Of a stretch of DNA of 64,000 nucleotides, positions 1 to 8,189 are shown piece after piece. Source of the DNA: Wagnerdoeblera sp046292685. Its GTDB lineage: Bacteria; Pseudomonadota; Alphaproteobacteria; Rhodobacterales; Rhodobacteraceae. Within the stretch, counting starts at the first letter, position 1, and each line of letters begins with the position of its first letter. The notes below the pieces were generated by a model. It made no database searches, was not told where the DNA came from, and saw only the letters and a list, made by a program, of their open reading frames with translations. Made by a program: the position numbers and the translations under genes. Where the stretch lies: NCBI RefSeq assembly GCF_046292685.1, contig NZ_JBKBQM010000003.1, forward strand, positions 38,137-102,136. The letters are read 5' to 3'.

Positions 1-803
1 GCCATCTCCATCTTGGCCACAGGTTTCACGGCGGACAGGGGGGTGTTCTCCACCCCGGCCTCGCTGCTTTCCATTCCGTAAAGGTCGCGCACCACGCCGT
101 CGGTCAGCTGCGCCGCGGTGCCGTCGAAGAACATTCGCCCGCCCTGCAAGCCGATCAGCCGGTCGCAGTATTTGCGGGCCAGGTCGATGGAATGCAGGTT
201 CACCAGCACGGTGATGCCGAACTCGCGGTTCAGCCGCTGCAACGTGTCCATCACGATGCGCGTGTTGCGCGGATCGAGGCTGGCCACGGGTTCGTCGGCC
301 AGGATCAGCTCGGGCTCCTGCGCCAGCGCGCGCGCGATCGCCACCCGCTGCTGCTGGCCGCCCGACAGGCTTTCGGCGCGTTGCGCAGCATAATCGGCCA
401 TGTCCACGAGGTCGAGCGCCGCGGTGGCAATCGCGCGATCCTCCTCGGAATAGAGGTTCAGCGCCGCCCGCAACGTGGAGACCCGCGACAGCCGGCCCAG
501 AAGGACGTTGGTCATCACGTCCAGTCGGCCGGCCAGGTTGAACTGCTGAAACACCATCGCCGCCCGTGACCGCCAGCGCCGAAGCTCCGCCCCCTTGAGG
601 CCGGACACGTTCTGGCCGTTGAATACGATCGTGCCCGAGGTCGCATCCGACAACCGGTTGATCGCGCGCAAGAGCGTGGATTTTCCCGCCCCGGAGCGAC
701 CGATCACGCCCACCATGCTTCCGGTCGGAACCGTGAAGGACACGTCGTTCAACGCCGTCGATGTGGCGAAAACCTTTGTCAGTCTGTCGATCTTCAGGGT
801 CAT
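1..803 (-). CDS. phnC: Phosphonate-type ABC transporter ATP-binding protein, 3' end cut by window edge
   Basis: The reading frame starts at an ATG at 803 behind TGAGGTGAGC and stays open for 267 codons to the left edge, so the stop lies outside. The predicted protein begins MTLKIDRLTKVF. It has Walker A GRSGAGKST (about residues 35-43), the ABC signature LSGGQQQRVAIARAL (about 142-156) and Walker B ILADEPVASLDP (about 162-173). The N-terminal wording and the near-complete length match PhnC of phosphonate import systems, usually about 270 residues, so only a few residues should be missing. It would energise a PhnDE-type inner-membrane permease; those partners are not in the window and should lie to the left. 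Another anion importer ATPase is the main alternative. Confidence 0.88.
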   Translation of the reverse strand, partial: MTLKIDRLTKVFATSTALNDVSFTVPTGSMVGVIGRSGAGKSTLLRAINRLSDATSGTIVFNGQNVSGLKGAELRRWRSRAAMVFQQFNLAGRLDVMTNVLLGRLSRVSTLRAALNLYSEEDRAIATAALDLVDMADYAAQRAESLSGGQQQRVAIARALAQEPELILADEPVASLDPRNTRIVMDTLQRLNREFGITVLVNLHSIDLARKYCDRLIGLQGGRMFFDGTAAQLTDGVVRDLYGMESSEAGVENTPLSAVKPVAKMEM

Positions 804-973
804 GCTCACCTCACAGGCGATGTGCATAACCCCCTTCTGCGACAGCTCGGCGAATGACGCATGACGCATCAATGACGGGGGGCCAGTTTCGGGATCCCGT
901 CTCCTCGGGCGCGGTGGGCTGGCGAAGGGCCGAGGCGCGCACCGAGGCCCCGAACCGCGCCACGGGGCGACGC

Positions 974-1450
974 CTACCCCCGCCGTGCCGCTTCGATGGC
1001 CGCCACGTCGATCTTCTGCATCGTCATCATCGCCGCAAAGGCCTGCCGCGCTGCATCGCCGCCCGCCGCCAGCGCCTCGGTGAGCGTGCGCGGGACGATC
1101 TGCCAGTTGACGCCCCAGCGGTCCTTGCACCAGCCGCAGTCGCTTTCCCGCCCGCCGTTGCCGACGATCGCGGTCCAGTAGCGGTCGGTCTCGCCTTGCG
1201 TGTCGGTGGCGATCTGGAACGAGAAGGCCTCGCTGTGCGGAAAGGCCGGTCCGCCATTCAGCCCGATGCAGGGGAGGCCGCAGACGGTGAACAGCACCAC
1301 CATGACATCCCCAGCCTTGTTGCCGGGGTTGTCCATCGGCGAGCGGATCACCGCCGTAACCTCGCTGTCGGGAAAGACCGAGGCGTAGAAGCGCGCGGCC
1401 GCCTCGGCCTCGGTGTCGTACCAGATGCAGACGGTGTTCTTGGGGGTCAT
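974..1450 (-). CDS. VOC-fold PhnB/3-demethylubiquinone methyltransferase-like protein
   Basis: A 158-residue protein of the vicinal-oxygen-chelate superfamily, of the type annotated PhnB-like. Its opening MTPKNTVCIWYDTEAEAAA, followed by ARFYASVFPDSEV, is typical of that domain, as is the C-terminal KDRWGVNWQIVPR. I chose the ATG at 1450 because it overlaps the stop of the upstream VOC gene as ATGA; upstream extension gives arginine-rich non-homologous sequence. Two adjacent VOC genes in one transcript suggest a shared substrate or heterologous pairing, but no metal ligands or substrate can be assigned with confidence. The gene probably shares control with the divergent MarR regulator. Confidence 0.85.
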   Translation of the reverse strand: MTPKNTVCIWYDTEAEAAARFYASVFPDSEVTAVIRSPMDNPGNKAGDVMVVLFTVCGLPCIGLNGGPAFPHSEAFSFQIATDTQGETDRYWTAIVGNGGRESDCGWCKDRWGVNWQIVPRTLTEALAAGGDAARQAFAAMMTMQKIDVAAIEAARRG

Positions 1451-1878
1451 TGCGCACCCCCATCCTGCATGATGCCCCACTTGAGGCCGAAGGGATCCTG
1501 CACCATGCCCCAGTCGTCGCCCCAGGGCTGGCGGGCGTAGGGCACGAGTTCGGTGCAACCTGCCGCGATGGCGCGGTTCCACCACATGCGGCCGTCCGTG
1601 ACGACCAGTTGCAGGTGGCCAGACCCGGTCTGAATGGTCCGGACCTCCGCCCCGCCAGGGTTCATCCCCGAATCTGTCATCATCAGCGCGCCGCCGTTGA
1701 TCGGCACCTGCCCGTGCATCACGCCGGGGCTACCATCGTAGAAGGGCATCCGCCCGATGTCCTCGGCCCCGAAGGCGCGGGCGTAGAAATCCATCGCCTC
1801 GGCGGTGCGGCCCGCCATGGCGATGCAGGGCACGACGCCCTGCATGGGGTTTGCCCCCGCGGGATCGGGTTGCGTCAT
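1447..1878 (-). CDS. VOC-fold glyoxalase/bleomycin-resistance-like protein
   Basis: A 143-residue VOC-superfamily protein. It contains VPCIAMAGRTAEAMDFYARA near the N-terminus and ends DPFGLKWGIMQDGGAQ, the usual C-terminal strand of PhnB-like VOC proteins. The ATG at 1878 has a strong AGGGAGGA ribosome site just upstream. It is the first gene of a two-gene VOC operon and is translationally coupled to the second by a 4-base overlap. It starts 59 bases from the divergent MarR gene, an arrangement typical of a regulator controlling its neighbour. The substrate is unknown; the family includes metal-dependent lyases, dioxygenases and antibiotic-binding proteins. Confidence 0.85.
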   Translation of the reverse strand: MTQPDPAGANPMQGVVPCIAMAGRTAEAMDFYARAFGAEDIGRMPFYDGSPGVMHGQVPINGGALMMTDSGMNPGGAEVRTIQTGSGHLQLVVTDGRMWWNRAIAAGCTELVPYARQPWGDDWGMVQDPFGLKWGIMQDGGAQ

Positions 1879-1881
1879 CCT

Positions 1882-1937
1882 GTCCTCCCTGACAAGGCAT
1901 CCTTGGGTGCCCTCATTTACTTTGGGATCAAAGGATC
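1882..1937. promoter_or_regulatory. Divergent promoter/operator gap between VOC operon and marR
   Basis: The short gap holds two small inverted repeats. GGCATCC and GGGTGCC (1898-1913) pair with one mismatch and a 2-base gap. CTTTG and CAAAG (about 1920-1933) are separated by four bases. Either could be the MarR operator. No clear -35/-10 pair could be fixed, so this is a weak call. Confidence 0.3.
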
Positions 1938-2402
1938 ATGACCGAGACAACCCCCGGCCTGCTGCCGCGCGACACGGTCCTTCACATCCGCGACACCTGC
2001 CTGTGCCTTGCGGTGCAGCGGGCGGCGCGGCGGCTGGCGCGGCGCTTCGATGCGGCGCTGCGGCCCTTCGGGCTGACCAACGGGCAGTTTGCGCTGATGG
2101 TGGCGCTCAATCAGCCCGAGCCGCCGCCGATCGGCCGGCTCGCGCCCTTCCTCGGGATGGATCCCTCGACGCTCACCGCCGCCGTCAAGCCGCTCGCCCG
2201 CCGCGGGCTGCTGGTGGTCGAGCCTGACCCCGACGACGGCCGTTCGCGCCGTCTGCGGATCACGCCCGAGGGCGTGGCACTGATGCGACAGGCGGTCGAT
2301 GTCTGGCGCGAGGAACATGCGGCGCTGGAGGCCATGATGTTGCCCGGCATGGCCGAGGCGCTGCGGACGGGCCTTGGCGCGCTGGCGCAACCGCCCCTGT
2401 GA
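1938..2402 (+). CDS. MarR-family winged-helix regulator
   Basis: A 154-residue MarR-type regulator. The winged-helix core runs from about residue 40 to 120, with LTNGQFALMVALNQPEPPPI, then MDPSTLTAAVKPLARRGLL as recognition helix and DPDDGRSRRLRITPEG as the wing. The N-terminal helix carries a Cys-x-Cys pair (DTCLCLAVQRAAR), which is common in one MarR subgroup and could allow thiol or metal sensing; that is inference. It diverges from the VOC operon and is likely its repressor as well as autoregulated. An AAAGGA sits close to the ATG. It is followed by a 114-base gap before the ABC transporter operon. Confidence 0.88.
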   Translation: MTETTPGLLPRDTVLHIRDTCLCLAVQRAARRLARRFDAALRPFGLTNGQFALMVALNQPEPPPIGRLAPFLGMDPSTLTAAVKPLARRGLLVVEPDPDDGRSRRLRITPEGVALMRQAVDVWREEHAALEAMMLPGMAEALRTGLGALAQPPL

Positions 2403-2516
2403 CGCCTGCCGCGCAGCGCCGGACCGCCCGCAAAAAACGGCGCCGCGCGCGGTCGGGGTCATTTGCCTGTTGCATACCTTTCCTAAGACAGGGTTCGTGA
2501 TGGAAGGGGCAGGGAC

Positions 2517-3692
2517 ATGCAGGACACCAGCATCCGGCTTGCGCAGGTCGGCAAATCCTTTGCGGCGGCCGCCGCGGCCCCGGTCGCGGCGCTGTCCGGG
2601 ATCGATGTCACATTCGAGGCGGGGCAGTTCTCGGTGCTGCTGGGGCCCTCGGGATGCGGGAAATCGACGCTGCTGCGGCTGGTTGCGGGCCTTGACCAGC
2701 CGACCGAGGGCGAGATCTGGCAAGGCGCGACGCGCATCGACCCTTTGCCCCCCAAGGCGCGCAACCTGTCGATGGTGTTCCAGTCCTATGCGCTCTTTCC
2801 GCACCTGACAGTGGCCGAGAACATCCTGTTCGGCCTCGCGTTGCGGCGGGTGGGCCGGGCCGAACAGGCGCGGCGGCTGGCGCATGTGGCCGACATGATG
2901 GGGCTCGGCGCGCTGCTCTCGCGCAAACCCGCCGCGCTTTCGGGCGGCCAGCAGCAGCGCGTGGCGCTGGCGCGGGCGGTGATCTCGGAACGCCCCGTCT
3001 GCCTGATGGACGAGCCGCTGTCCAACCTCGACGCCAAGCTGCGCGCCGAAATGCGCTCCGAGATCCGTGCGCTCCAGCAGCGGCTGGGTCTGACGATGAT
3101 CTATGTCACACACGATCAGGTCGAGGCGATGACCATGGCCGACCGCATCGTGGTGATGAACGCAGGCCGCATCGAACAGGCCGCCACCCCGCGCGACCTT
3201 TACGCCCGGCCCGGGACGCTTTTTGTCGCGGGCTTCATCGGCACCCCGCCGATGAACCTGATTCCGCGCGCCGCCCTGCCCGATGCGGCCGCCCCGCCGG
3301 GCACCGCGACCATCGGCATCCGCCCCGAGGATATCGCGCTGGAAGGGACGGCTGCCACGGGTGCGGGGCCGCGGGTGACGGCGCGCCTTTGCGGGCAGGA
3401 GTTTCTGGGCGCCGAACAGCTGGTCACGCTCGATCTCGGCGCCGCGCGCGCGGTTCTGCGGCTGTCGGGCCAGGTCATGCCGCCGGGGGGAACCCTGACC
3501 GTGGTCCTGCCGCAGGACCGGCTGCATTTCTTTGACGACAAGGGCCGCCGGATCGCTTCGGCGCATCACCAATCCACCCCCGACATCCTTACACGACAGG
3601 AGACCCCGCATGACCCGCTTCTTCACCCGGATGCTGACCGGCGCCGCGATGATCGCCGCGCTTTCGCTGCCGGCCCGAGCCGTCGATCTTGA
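2517..3692 (+). CDS. ugpC: Ugp/Mal-type ABC transporter ATP-binding protein, with C-terminal run-on
   Basis: The ATPase of a carbohydrate/glycerophosphate importer. Walker A LGPSGCGKST lies at about residues 42-51, signature LSGGQQQRVALARA near 140, Walker B CLMDEPLSNLD near 161-171, the H-loop YVTHDQVEAM near 195, and a C-terminal TOBE-type domain from about 270. The start at 2517 follows GGAAGGGGCAGG. Homologues usually stop near the sequence HFFDDKGRR. Here the frame continues about 40 residues of low-quality arginine-rich sequence, overlapping the start of the next gene by 83 bases, so the original stop may have been lost. It is the first gene of a five-gene transporter operon. The ugpC name rests on the UgpB-like binding proteins downstream; MalK-like sugar use is the alternative. 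Confidence 0.88.
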   Translation: MQDTSIRLAQVGKSFAAAAAAPVAALSGIDVTFEAGQFSVLLGPSGCGKSTLLRLVAGLDQPTEGEIWQGATRIDPLPPKARNLSMVFQSYALFPHLTVAENILFGLALRRVGRAEQARRLAHVADMMGLGALLSRKPAALSGGQQQRVALARAVISERPVCLMDEPLSNLDAKLRAEMRSEIRALQQRLGLTMIYVTHDQVEAMTMADRIVVMNAGRIEQAATPRDLYARPGTLFVAGFIGTPPMNLIPRAALPDAAAPPGTATIGIRPEDIALEGTAATGAGPRVTARLCGQEFLGAEQLVTLDLGAARAVLRLSGQVMPPGGTLTVVLPQDRLHFFDDKGRRIASAHHQSTPDILTRQETPHDPLLHPDADRRRDDRRAFAAGPSRRS

Positions 3693-4893
3693 ATTCTACT
3701 TCCCCGTCGCCGTCGGCGGCGATGCCGCCGCCACGATCGAGGCGCTGACGCAGAAATACATGGCCCAGAACCCCGAGGCCAAGATCGCGGCCATCTATAC
3801 CGGCAGCTATGCCGACACCACCGCCCGCGCGATCACCGCCGCCCGTGGCGGCAAAGCGCCGCAATTGGCGATCCTGCTGTCCACCGACATGTTCACCATG
3901 ATCGACGAAGATGTGGTGATGCCCTGGGATGACATGCTGACCGAGGCCGAGGTGAAGGACTGGATCGGCGGCTTCTACCCGGCCTTCCTGCGCAACAGCC
4001 AGACCGAGGGCAAGACCTGGGGCATCCCGTTCCAGCGGTCCACGCCGGTCCTCTACTGGAACAAGGATGCGTTCAAGGCCGCGGGCCTTGACCCCGAAGT
4101 GCCCCCCGCCACCTGGGACGAGATGGTCGAGATGGGCAAGAAGCTGACGCTGCGCGATGCGGCGGGCAACGTCACGCAATGGGGCGTGCGCATCCCGTCC
4201 TCGGGCTTTCCGTCGTGGCTCTTCACCGGGCTGGTCGCGGCCAACGGACAGGACGGACTGGCCAATGACGCGGGCACCGAGGTGATGTTCAACACCCCCG
4301 CGGTGGTGGGCGCGCTCGAATACCTGGTCAGCCTGTCGAAGGAACATGGCGTGATGGAGCCGGGCATCATCGACTGGGGCGCCACGCCTCGCGCCTTCTT
4401 CGATGGCCAGGCCGCGATGGTCTGGACCACCACCGGCAACCTCACGAACATCCGCAAGAACGCGCCTTTCCCCTTCGGCGTGGCGATGCTGCCCGCCAAG
4501 GAACGCCGCGGCGCGCCGACCGGCGGCGGCAACTTCTATCTCTTCAAGGGGTCGGACGAGGCGCAGGTCCGCGCTGCGGTCGATTTCGTGAAATGGGCGA
4601 CCGCGCCGGAACAGGCGGCCGACTGGTCGATCGCCACCGGCTATGTCGCCCCGCGCCCCGATACCTGGGATACCGACCGGATGAAGGCCTATGTCGCCGA
4701 GGTGCCCGGTGCGCTGGTCGCGCGCGAGCAGCTGGCCTTTGCCGTGCCCGAACTCTCGACCTTCGAGGGGCCCAAGGTCACGAAGATCCTGAACGACAAT
4801 CTTACCGCCGCCATCATCGGCGAGAAGACCCCGGCCCAGGCCATGGCCGACGCCCAGGCCGAGGCCGACGCCATCCTGGCCGCCTATCGCTAA
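3610..4893 (+). CDS. ugpB: UgpB-like ABC transporter solute-binding protein (first copy)
   Basis: A 427-residue periplasmic binding protein. The start at 3610 follows AGGAGA, and residues 1-24 form a signal peptide ending PARA before VDLEFYFPV. Family-1 extracellular binding-protein motifs resembling E. coli UgpB are visible: the stretch STPVLYWNKDAFKAAGLDPE and, later, TTTGNLTNIRKNAPFPFGVA. It would capture a glycerol-3-phosphate diester, glycerol phosphate or sugar and hand it to the two permeases. An immediate paralogue follows after a 66-base gap that contains a perfect GC hairpin. The substrate is inferred from family resemblance only. Confidence 0.88.
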   Translation: MTRFFTRMLTGAAMIAALSLPARAVDLEFYFPVAVGGDAAATIEALTQKYMAQNPEAKIAAIYTGSYADTTARAITAARGGKAPQLAILLSTDMFTMIDEDVVMPWDDMLTEAEVKDWIGGFYPAFLRNSQTEGKTWGIPFQRSTPVLYWNKDAFKAAGLDPEVPPATWDEMVEMGKKLTLRDAAGNVTQWGVRIPSSGFPSWLFTGLVAANGQDGLANDAGTEVMFNTPAVVGALEYLVSLSKEHGVMEPGIIDWGATPRAFFDGQAAMVWTTTGNLTNIRKNAPFPFGVAMLPAKERRGAPTGGGNFYLFKGSDEAQVRAAVDFVKWATAPEQAADWSIATGYVAPRPDTWDTDRMKAYVAEVPGALVAREQLAFAVPELSTFEGPKVTKILNDNLTAAIIGEKTPAQAMADAQAEADAILAAYR

Positions 4894-4905
4894 GGCCTTT
4901 GCCCT

Positions 4906-4929
4906 CGGGCAGCCATCCTTGGCTGCCCG
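4906..4929 (+). terminator. Intercistronic hairpin after first binding-protein gene
   Basis: CGGGCAGCCA and TGGCTGCCCG form a perfect 10-bp stem with a TCCT loop, 12 bases after the stop codon. No U-tract follows, so it is more likely to stabilise the upstream mRNA or partly terminate than to be a full terminator. Such hairpins behind binding-protein genes commonly help raise their level over the permeases. Confidence 0.6.
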
Positions 4930-4959
4930 CCCTTGCCCGCCGTTACATCAGAGGTTTCC

Positions 4960-6234
4960 ATGACCATGCTTCGGACATTTGCGGCCTCGGCCGCGCTTGC
5001 CCTCGGCCTGTCCCCGGCCGCACAGGCCGTCGATCTGGAATTCTACTTCCCTGTGGCCATCGGCGGCCCGGCCACCCAGATCATCGACGAACTGGTGGCC
5101 GACTATACCGCCGTCACCCCCGGCGTGAAGATCAGCGCGATCTACGCGGGCAGCTATCCCGACACGCTGGCGCGCGCCATCACCGCCTCGCGCGGCGGCA
5201 ACCCGCCGCAACTGGCGATCCTCGATGCGCCCGACCTCTTCACCTTGCTGGACGAAGAGCTGATCCTGCCCTGGGACGATTTCCTGACCGAGGAGGAGAT
5301 GAAGACCTGGGTCGGCGGCTTTTTCCCGGCCTTCATGCAGAACAGCCAGACCGAGGGCAAGACCTGGGGCATCCCGTTCCAGCGCTCGACCCCGGTGATC
5401 TACTGGAACAAGGATGCGTTCAAGGCCGCGGGCCTCGACCCCGAGGTGGGCCCCGACACCTGGGACGAGATGGTGGAGATGGGCAAGAAGCTGACGCTGC
5501 GCGACGCCTCGGGCAAGGTCACGCAATGGGGCGTGCGAATCCCGGCGCAGTCGCTCTGGCTGCCCTCCGGGCTGGTCGCGGCCAACGGCGGCGAGATGTC
5601 GAGCGAGGACGGCACGCAAGCCTACTTCAACACGCCCGAAACCATCGGCGCGGTGGAATTCCTGGCCGCGCTGTCGCGCGAACATGGCGTGATGGAGCCG
5701 GGGGTGATCGACTGGGGTGCGACGCCGCGCGCCTTCCTCGACGGCCAGGCCGCGATCATCTGGACCACCACGGGCAACCTGACGAACATCCGCAAGAACG
5801 CGACCTTCCCCTTCGGCGTGGGCATGCTGCCCGCCAAGGTGCGGCGCGGCGCGCCCACGGGTGGCGGCAACTTCTATCTGTTCAAGGGCGCCAGCGAGGA
5901 ACAGCTGGCCGAAGCCGTGAAGTTCGTGAAATGGGCCACGGCGCCGGCGCAGGCGGCGAAATGGTCGATTGCCACCGGCTATGTCGCTCCGCGCCCCGAG
6001 GTGTGGGAAACCGAGGTGATGAAGGAGTATGTCAAGGAAGTGCCGGGTGCGGTGGTCGCCCGCGATCAGCTGCAATACACGATCCGGCAGTTCTCGACCT
6101 ATGACGTGCTGCAAGTCTCCAAGGCGTTCAACGACAACGTGGCTGCGGTGTTGAACGGCGAAAAGTCGGCGGCGCAGGCCATGGCGGATGCGCAGGCCGC
6201 CGCCGACGCGATCCTCGCGGCTTACCGCAAATAG
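4960..6234 (+). CDS. UgpB-like ABC transporter solute-binding protein (second copy)
   Basis: A 424-residue paralogue of the preceding gene, with signal peptide residues 1-23 ending AAQA before VDLEFYFPV. The two mature proteins share long identical stretches, for example NSQTEGKTWGIPFQRSTPV and YWNKDAFKAAGLDPEV, so they arose by tandem duplication. They differ in the probable ligand region around residues 190-220, where copy one reads SSGFPSWLFTGLV and copy two AQSLWLPSGLV. The start at 4960 follows AGAGGT; a second ATG lies two codons on. Two receptors feeding one permease pair suggests different ligands or affinities. A strong hairpin lies directly downstream. Confidence 0.88.
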   Translation: MTMLRTFAASAALALGLSPAAQAVDLEFYFPVAIGGPATQIIDELVADYTAVTPGVKISAIYAGSYPDTLARAITASRGGNPPQLAILDAPDLFTLLDEELILPWDDFLTEEEMKTWVGGFFPAFMQNSQTEGKTWGIPFQRSTPVIYWNKDAFKAAGLDPEVGPDTWDEMVEMGKKLTLRDASGKVTQWGVRIPAQSLWLPSGLVAANGGEMSSEDGTQAYFNTPETIGAVEFLAALSREHGVMEPGVIDWGATPRAFLDGQAAIIWTTTGNLTNIRKNATFPFGVGMLPAKVRRGAPTGGGNFYLFKGASEEQLAEAVKFVKWATAPAQAAKWSIATGYVAPRPEVWETEVMKEYVKEVPGAVVARDQLQYTIRQFSTYDVLQVSKAFNDNVAAVLNGEKSAAQAMADAQAAADAILAAYRK

Positions 6235-6242
6235 ACCCCTGC

Positions 6243-6268
6243 GCGGCGCCCGGCCCCCCGGGCGCCGC
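6243..6268 (+). terminator. Intercistronic GC hairpin after second binding-protein gene
   Basis: GCGGCGCCCGG and CCGGGCGCCGC form a perfect 11-bp stem around a CCCC loop, starting 8 bases after the stop codon. There is no U-tract. Its placement mirrors the hairpin behind the first copy and is consistent with mRNA stabilisation or partial termination before the permease genes. Confidence 0.6.
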
Positions 6269-6291
6269 CGATTTCGCCGAAGGGACCGCCG

Positions 6292-7167
6292 ATGCTGCTG
6301 CGACGCGACTGGCTGACCGCGCTGGTGTTTCTGGCGCCCGCGCTGATCCTTCTGTTCACCTTCACCCACTATCCGGCGGTGCAGACGGTGATCGACAGTT
6401 TCTGGTCCACCCCGCGCGGCCGCCGCGCCGCGGCCTTTGTCGGCACAGCCAATTACACGCGGCTGATCGAGGACCCGATCTTTCTGCGCGCCATGACCAA
6501 CAACGCGATCTATGCCGCGATCACCATCCCGTGCTCGATTGCGCTGGCGCTGGTGATGGCGCTGTTCGTCGAAGGCCGCATCCGCGGCCGCGCCCTGGTG
6601 CGGATGTCGTTCTTCACCCCGACCGTGCTGCCCTTGATCGCGGTCGCCAACATCTGGCTGTTCTTCTTCCTGCCCGGCTTCGGCCTGTTCGAGCAGATCC
6701 GCGGCCTGTTCGGCCTGTCGCCGCGCAACTGGGTCGGCACCCCCGCAACGGCGCTATACGCCATCAGCGCGGTCACCGTCTGGTCGCAGGCGGGGTTCTT
6801 CATGATCTTCTACCTCGCGGCGCTGAACACCATTCCGCCCAGCCTGCGCGAGGCGGCGGCGATCGAGGGGTGCGGTCGCTGGACCTTCTTTCGCCGGGTG
6901 ATCTGGCCGCTGATCATGCCGACCACGTTGTTTGTGTCGGTCAATGCCACGATCAACGCCTTCCGCACCGTGGACCATATCTTCGTCATGACCCAGGGCG
7001 GGCCCAACAACGCCTCGATGCTGTTGCTCTACTACATCTACGACCAGGGATTCCGGTTCTGGGATACGGCCTATGCCGCGACGCTGACCGTGGTGATGGT
7101 GGGCATCCTCGCGTTGGTGGGGATCGGGCAGTTCTTTCTTCTCGACCGCAGGGTGCATTACCGATGA
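6292..7167 (+). CDS. ugpA: Ugp-type ABC transporter permease, first subunit
   Basis: A 291-residue inner-membrane permease of the MalF/UgpA branch. The first membrane segment is LTALVFLAPALILLFTF, followed by several more hydrophobic segments. The cytoplasmic EAA loop that docks on the ATPase is visible as EAAAIEGCGRWTFFRRVIWP near residues 186-205. It follows the second binding-protein gene after 57 bases and ends in an ATGA overlap with the next permease, so the two are translationally coupled and will form a heterodimer. Confidence 0.9.
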   Translation: MLLRRDWLTALVFLAPALILLFTFTHYPAVQTVIDSFWSTPRGRRAAAFVGTANYTRLIEDPIFLRAMTNNAIYAAITIPCSIALALVMALFVEGRIRGRALVRMSFFTPTVLPLIAVANIWLFFFLPGFGLFEQIRGLFGLSPRNWVGTPATALYAISAVTVWSQAGFFMIFYLAALNTIPPSLREAAAIEGCGRWTFFRRVIWPLIMPTTLFVSVNATINAFRTVDHIFVMTQGGPNNASMLLLYYIYDQGFRFWDTAYAATLTVVMVGILALVGIGQFFLLDRRVHYR

Positions 7168-8003
7168 CCGTGCTGACCGCCCCCCCCGCGCGCCCGTTCG
7201 ACCTGGACCGGGCGCTGATCCATCTGGGCGCCTGGGCGCTGGCGATGGTCTGGATCCTGCCGCTGGCCTATGCGGTCTGGACGGCGTTCCACCCTTCGGC
7301 CTACGAGACCCGCTTCGTGCTTCTGGCGCCGCTGACGCTGGAAAACTTCGTGACCGCCTGGAACGCCGCGCCCTTCGGGCGCTACTTTGTGAACACGATC
7401 CTGCTGGTCACGATGATCCTTGCGACGCAGCTCGTTCTGTGCTCGATGGCTGCCTTCGCCTTTGCCCGGTTCGAATTTCCCGGCCGCAACATCCTGTTCG
7501 CGCTGGTGCTGGTGCAACTGATGGTGATGCCCGACATCCTGATCGTGCGGAACTATGCCACCATGGGCCAGCTCGGGCTGATCGATTCGATCCTGGCCAT
7601 CGGCCTGCCCTATTTCGCCAGCGGGTTCGCGATCTTCCTCTTGCGCCAGACCTTCAAGACCGTGCCGCGCGAACTGGACGAGGCGGCGCGGATCGAAGGC
7701 TGCTCCTGGGCGGGCCTCTTGTGGCGGGTCTATGTGCCGCTGGCACGGCCGACGATGCTGGCCTTCGGCCTCGTGTCGGTCAGCCATCACTGGAACAACT
7801 TCATCTGGCCGCTCATCATCACCTCATCGGTGAACACCCGGCCGCTGACCGTGGGCCTGTCGATCTTTGCCACCACCGACAGCGGCACCGAATGGTCGAT
7901 CATCAATGCCGCAACCCTGATAACCTCGGGGCCGCTGCTGATCGCCTTCCTGATCTTTCAGCGTCAGTTCGTGCAAAGCTTCATGCGCGCTGGCGTCAAG
8001 TGA
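7164..8003 (+). CDS. ugpE: Ugp-type ABC transporter permease, second subunit
   Basis: A 279-residue permease of the MalG/UgpE branch. Membrane segments include LGAWALAMVWILPLAYAVW near the N-terminus and AFALVLVQLMVMPDI-like stretches in the middle. The EAA loop is DEAARIEGCSWAGLLWRVYV near residues 171-190. It overlaps the upstream permease by ATGA and is the last recognisable gene of the transporter operon. Directly downstream the sequence becomes decayed, so any further genes of the operon (for example a phosphodiesterase or kinase) have been lost or moved. Confidence 0.9.
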   Translation: MTVLTAPPARPFDLDRALIHLGAWALAMVWILPLAYAVWTAFHPSAYETRFVLLAPLTLENFVTAWNAAPFGRYFVNTILLVTMILATQLVLCSMAAFAFARFEFPGRNILFALVLVQLMVMPDILIVRNYATMGQLGLIDSILAIGLPYFASGFAIFLLRQTFKTVPRELDEAARIEGCSWAGLLWRVYVPLARPTMLAFGLVSVSHHWNNFIWPLIITSSVNTRPLTVGLSIFATTDSGTEWSIINAATLITSGPLLIAFLIFQRQFVQSFMRAGVK

Positions 8004-8189
8004 CCGGCAAGCCGCCCGCTTCGGGCTCCGCGCGGCGCACCGCCGCTTCGGCCAGCGGGTCAAGCCCCGTGCCGCCCGCCGCCAGCGTGCCCCGCGCCTC
8101 CTCGGCCCGCCGCAGCAGTCGCCGCGGCCACGGCAGCCGCCGCCGCGACCCGCACCCGCCGCGAAAAGGCCGCCAGCCGGGCGTTGGCC
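8004..8189. other. Decayed sequence with faint minus-strand coding trace
   Basis: No intact gene. On the minus strand two frames together give protein-like wording: ANARLAAFSRRVRVAAAA in one frame, then RRAEEARGTLAAGGTGLDP continuing to a stop at 7996 in another. This looks like the C-terminal end of an unrecognised gene with a frameshift, cut at about 8190 by the transposase remnant. I could not assign a family. Confidence 0.25.

Noticed and set aside
1917..3626. A 569-codon minus-strand open frame
   Set aside because: It is antisense to marR and the ABC ATPase, with arginine-rich non-homologous sequence.
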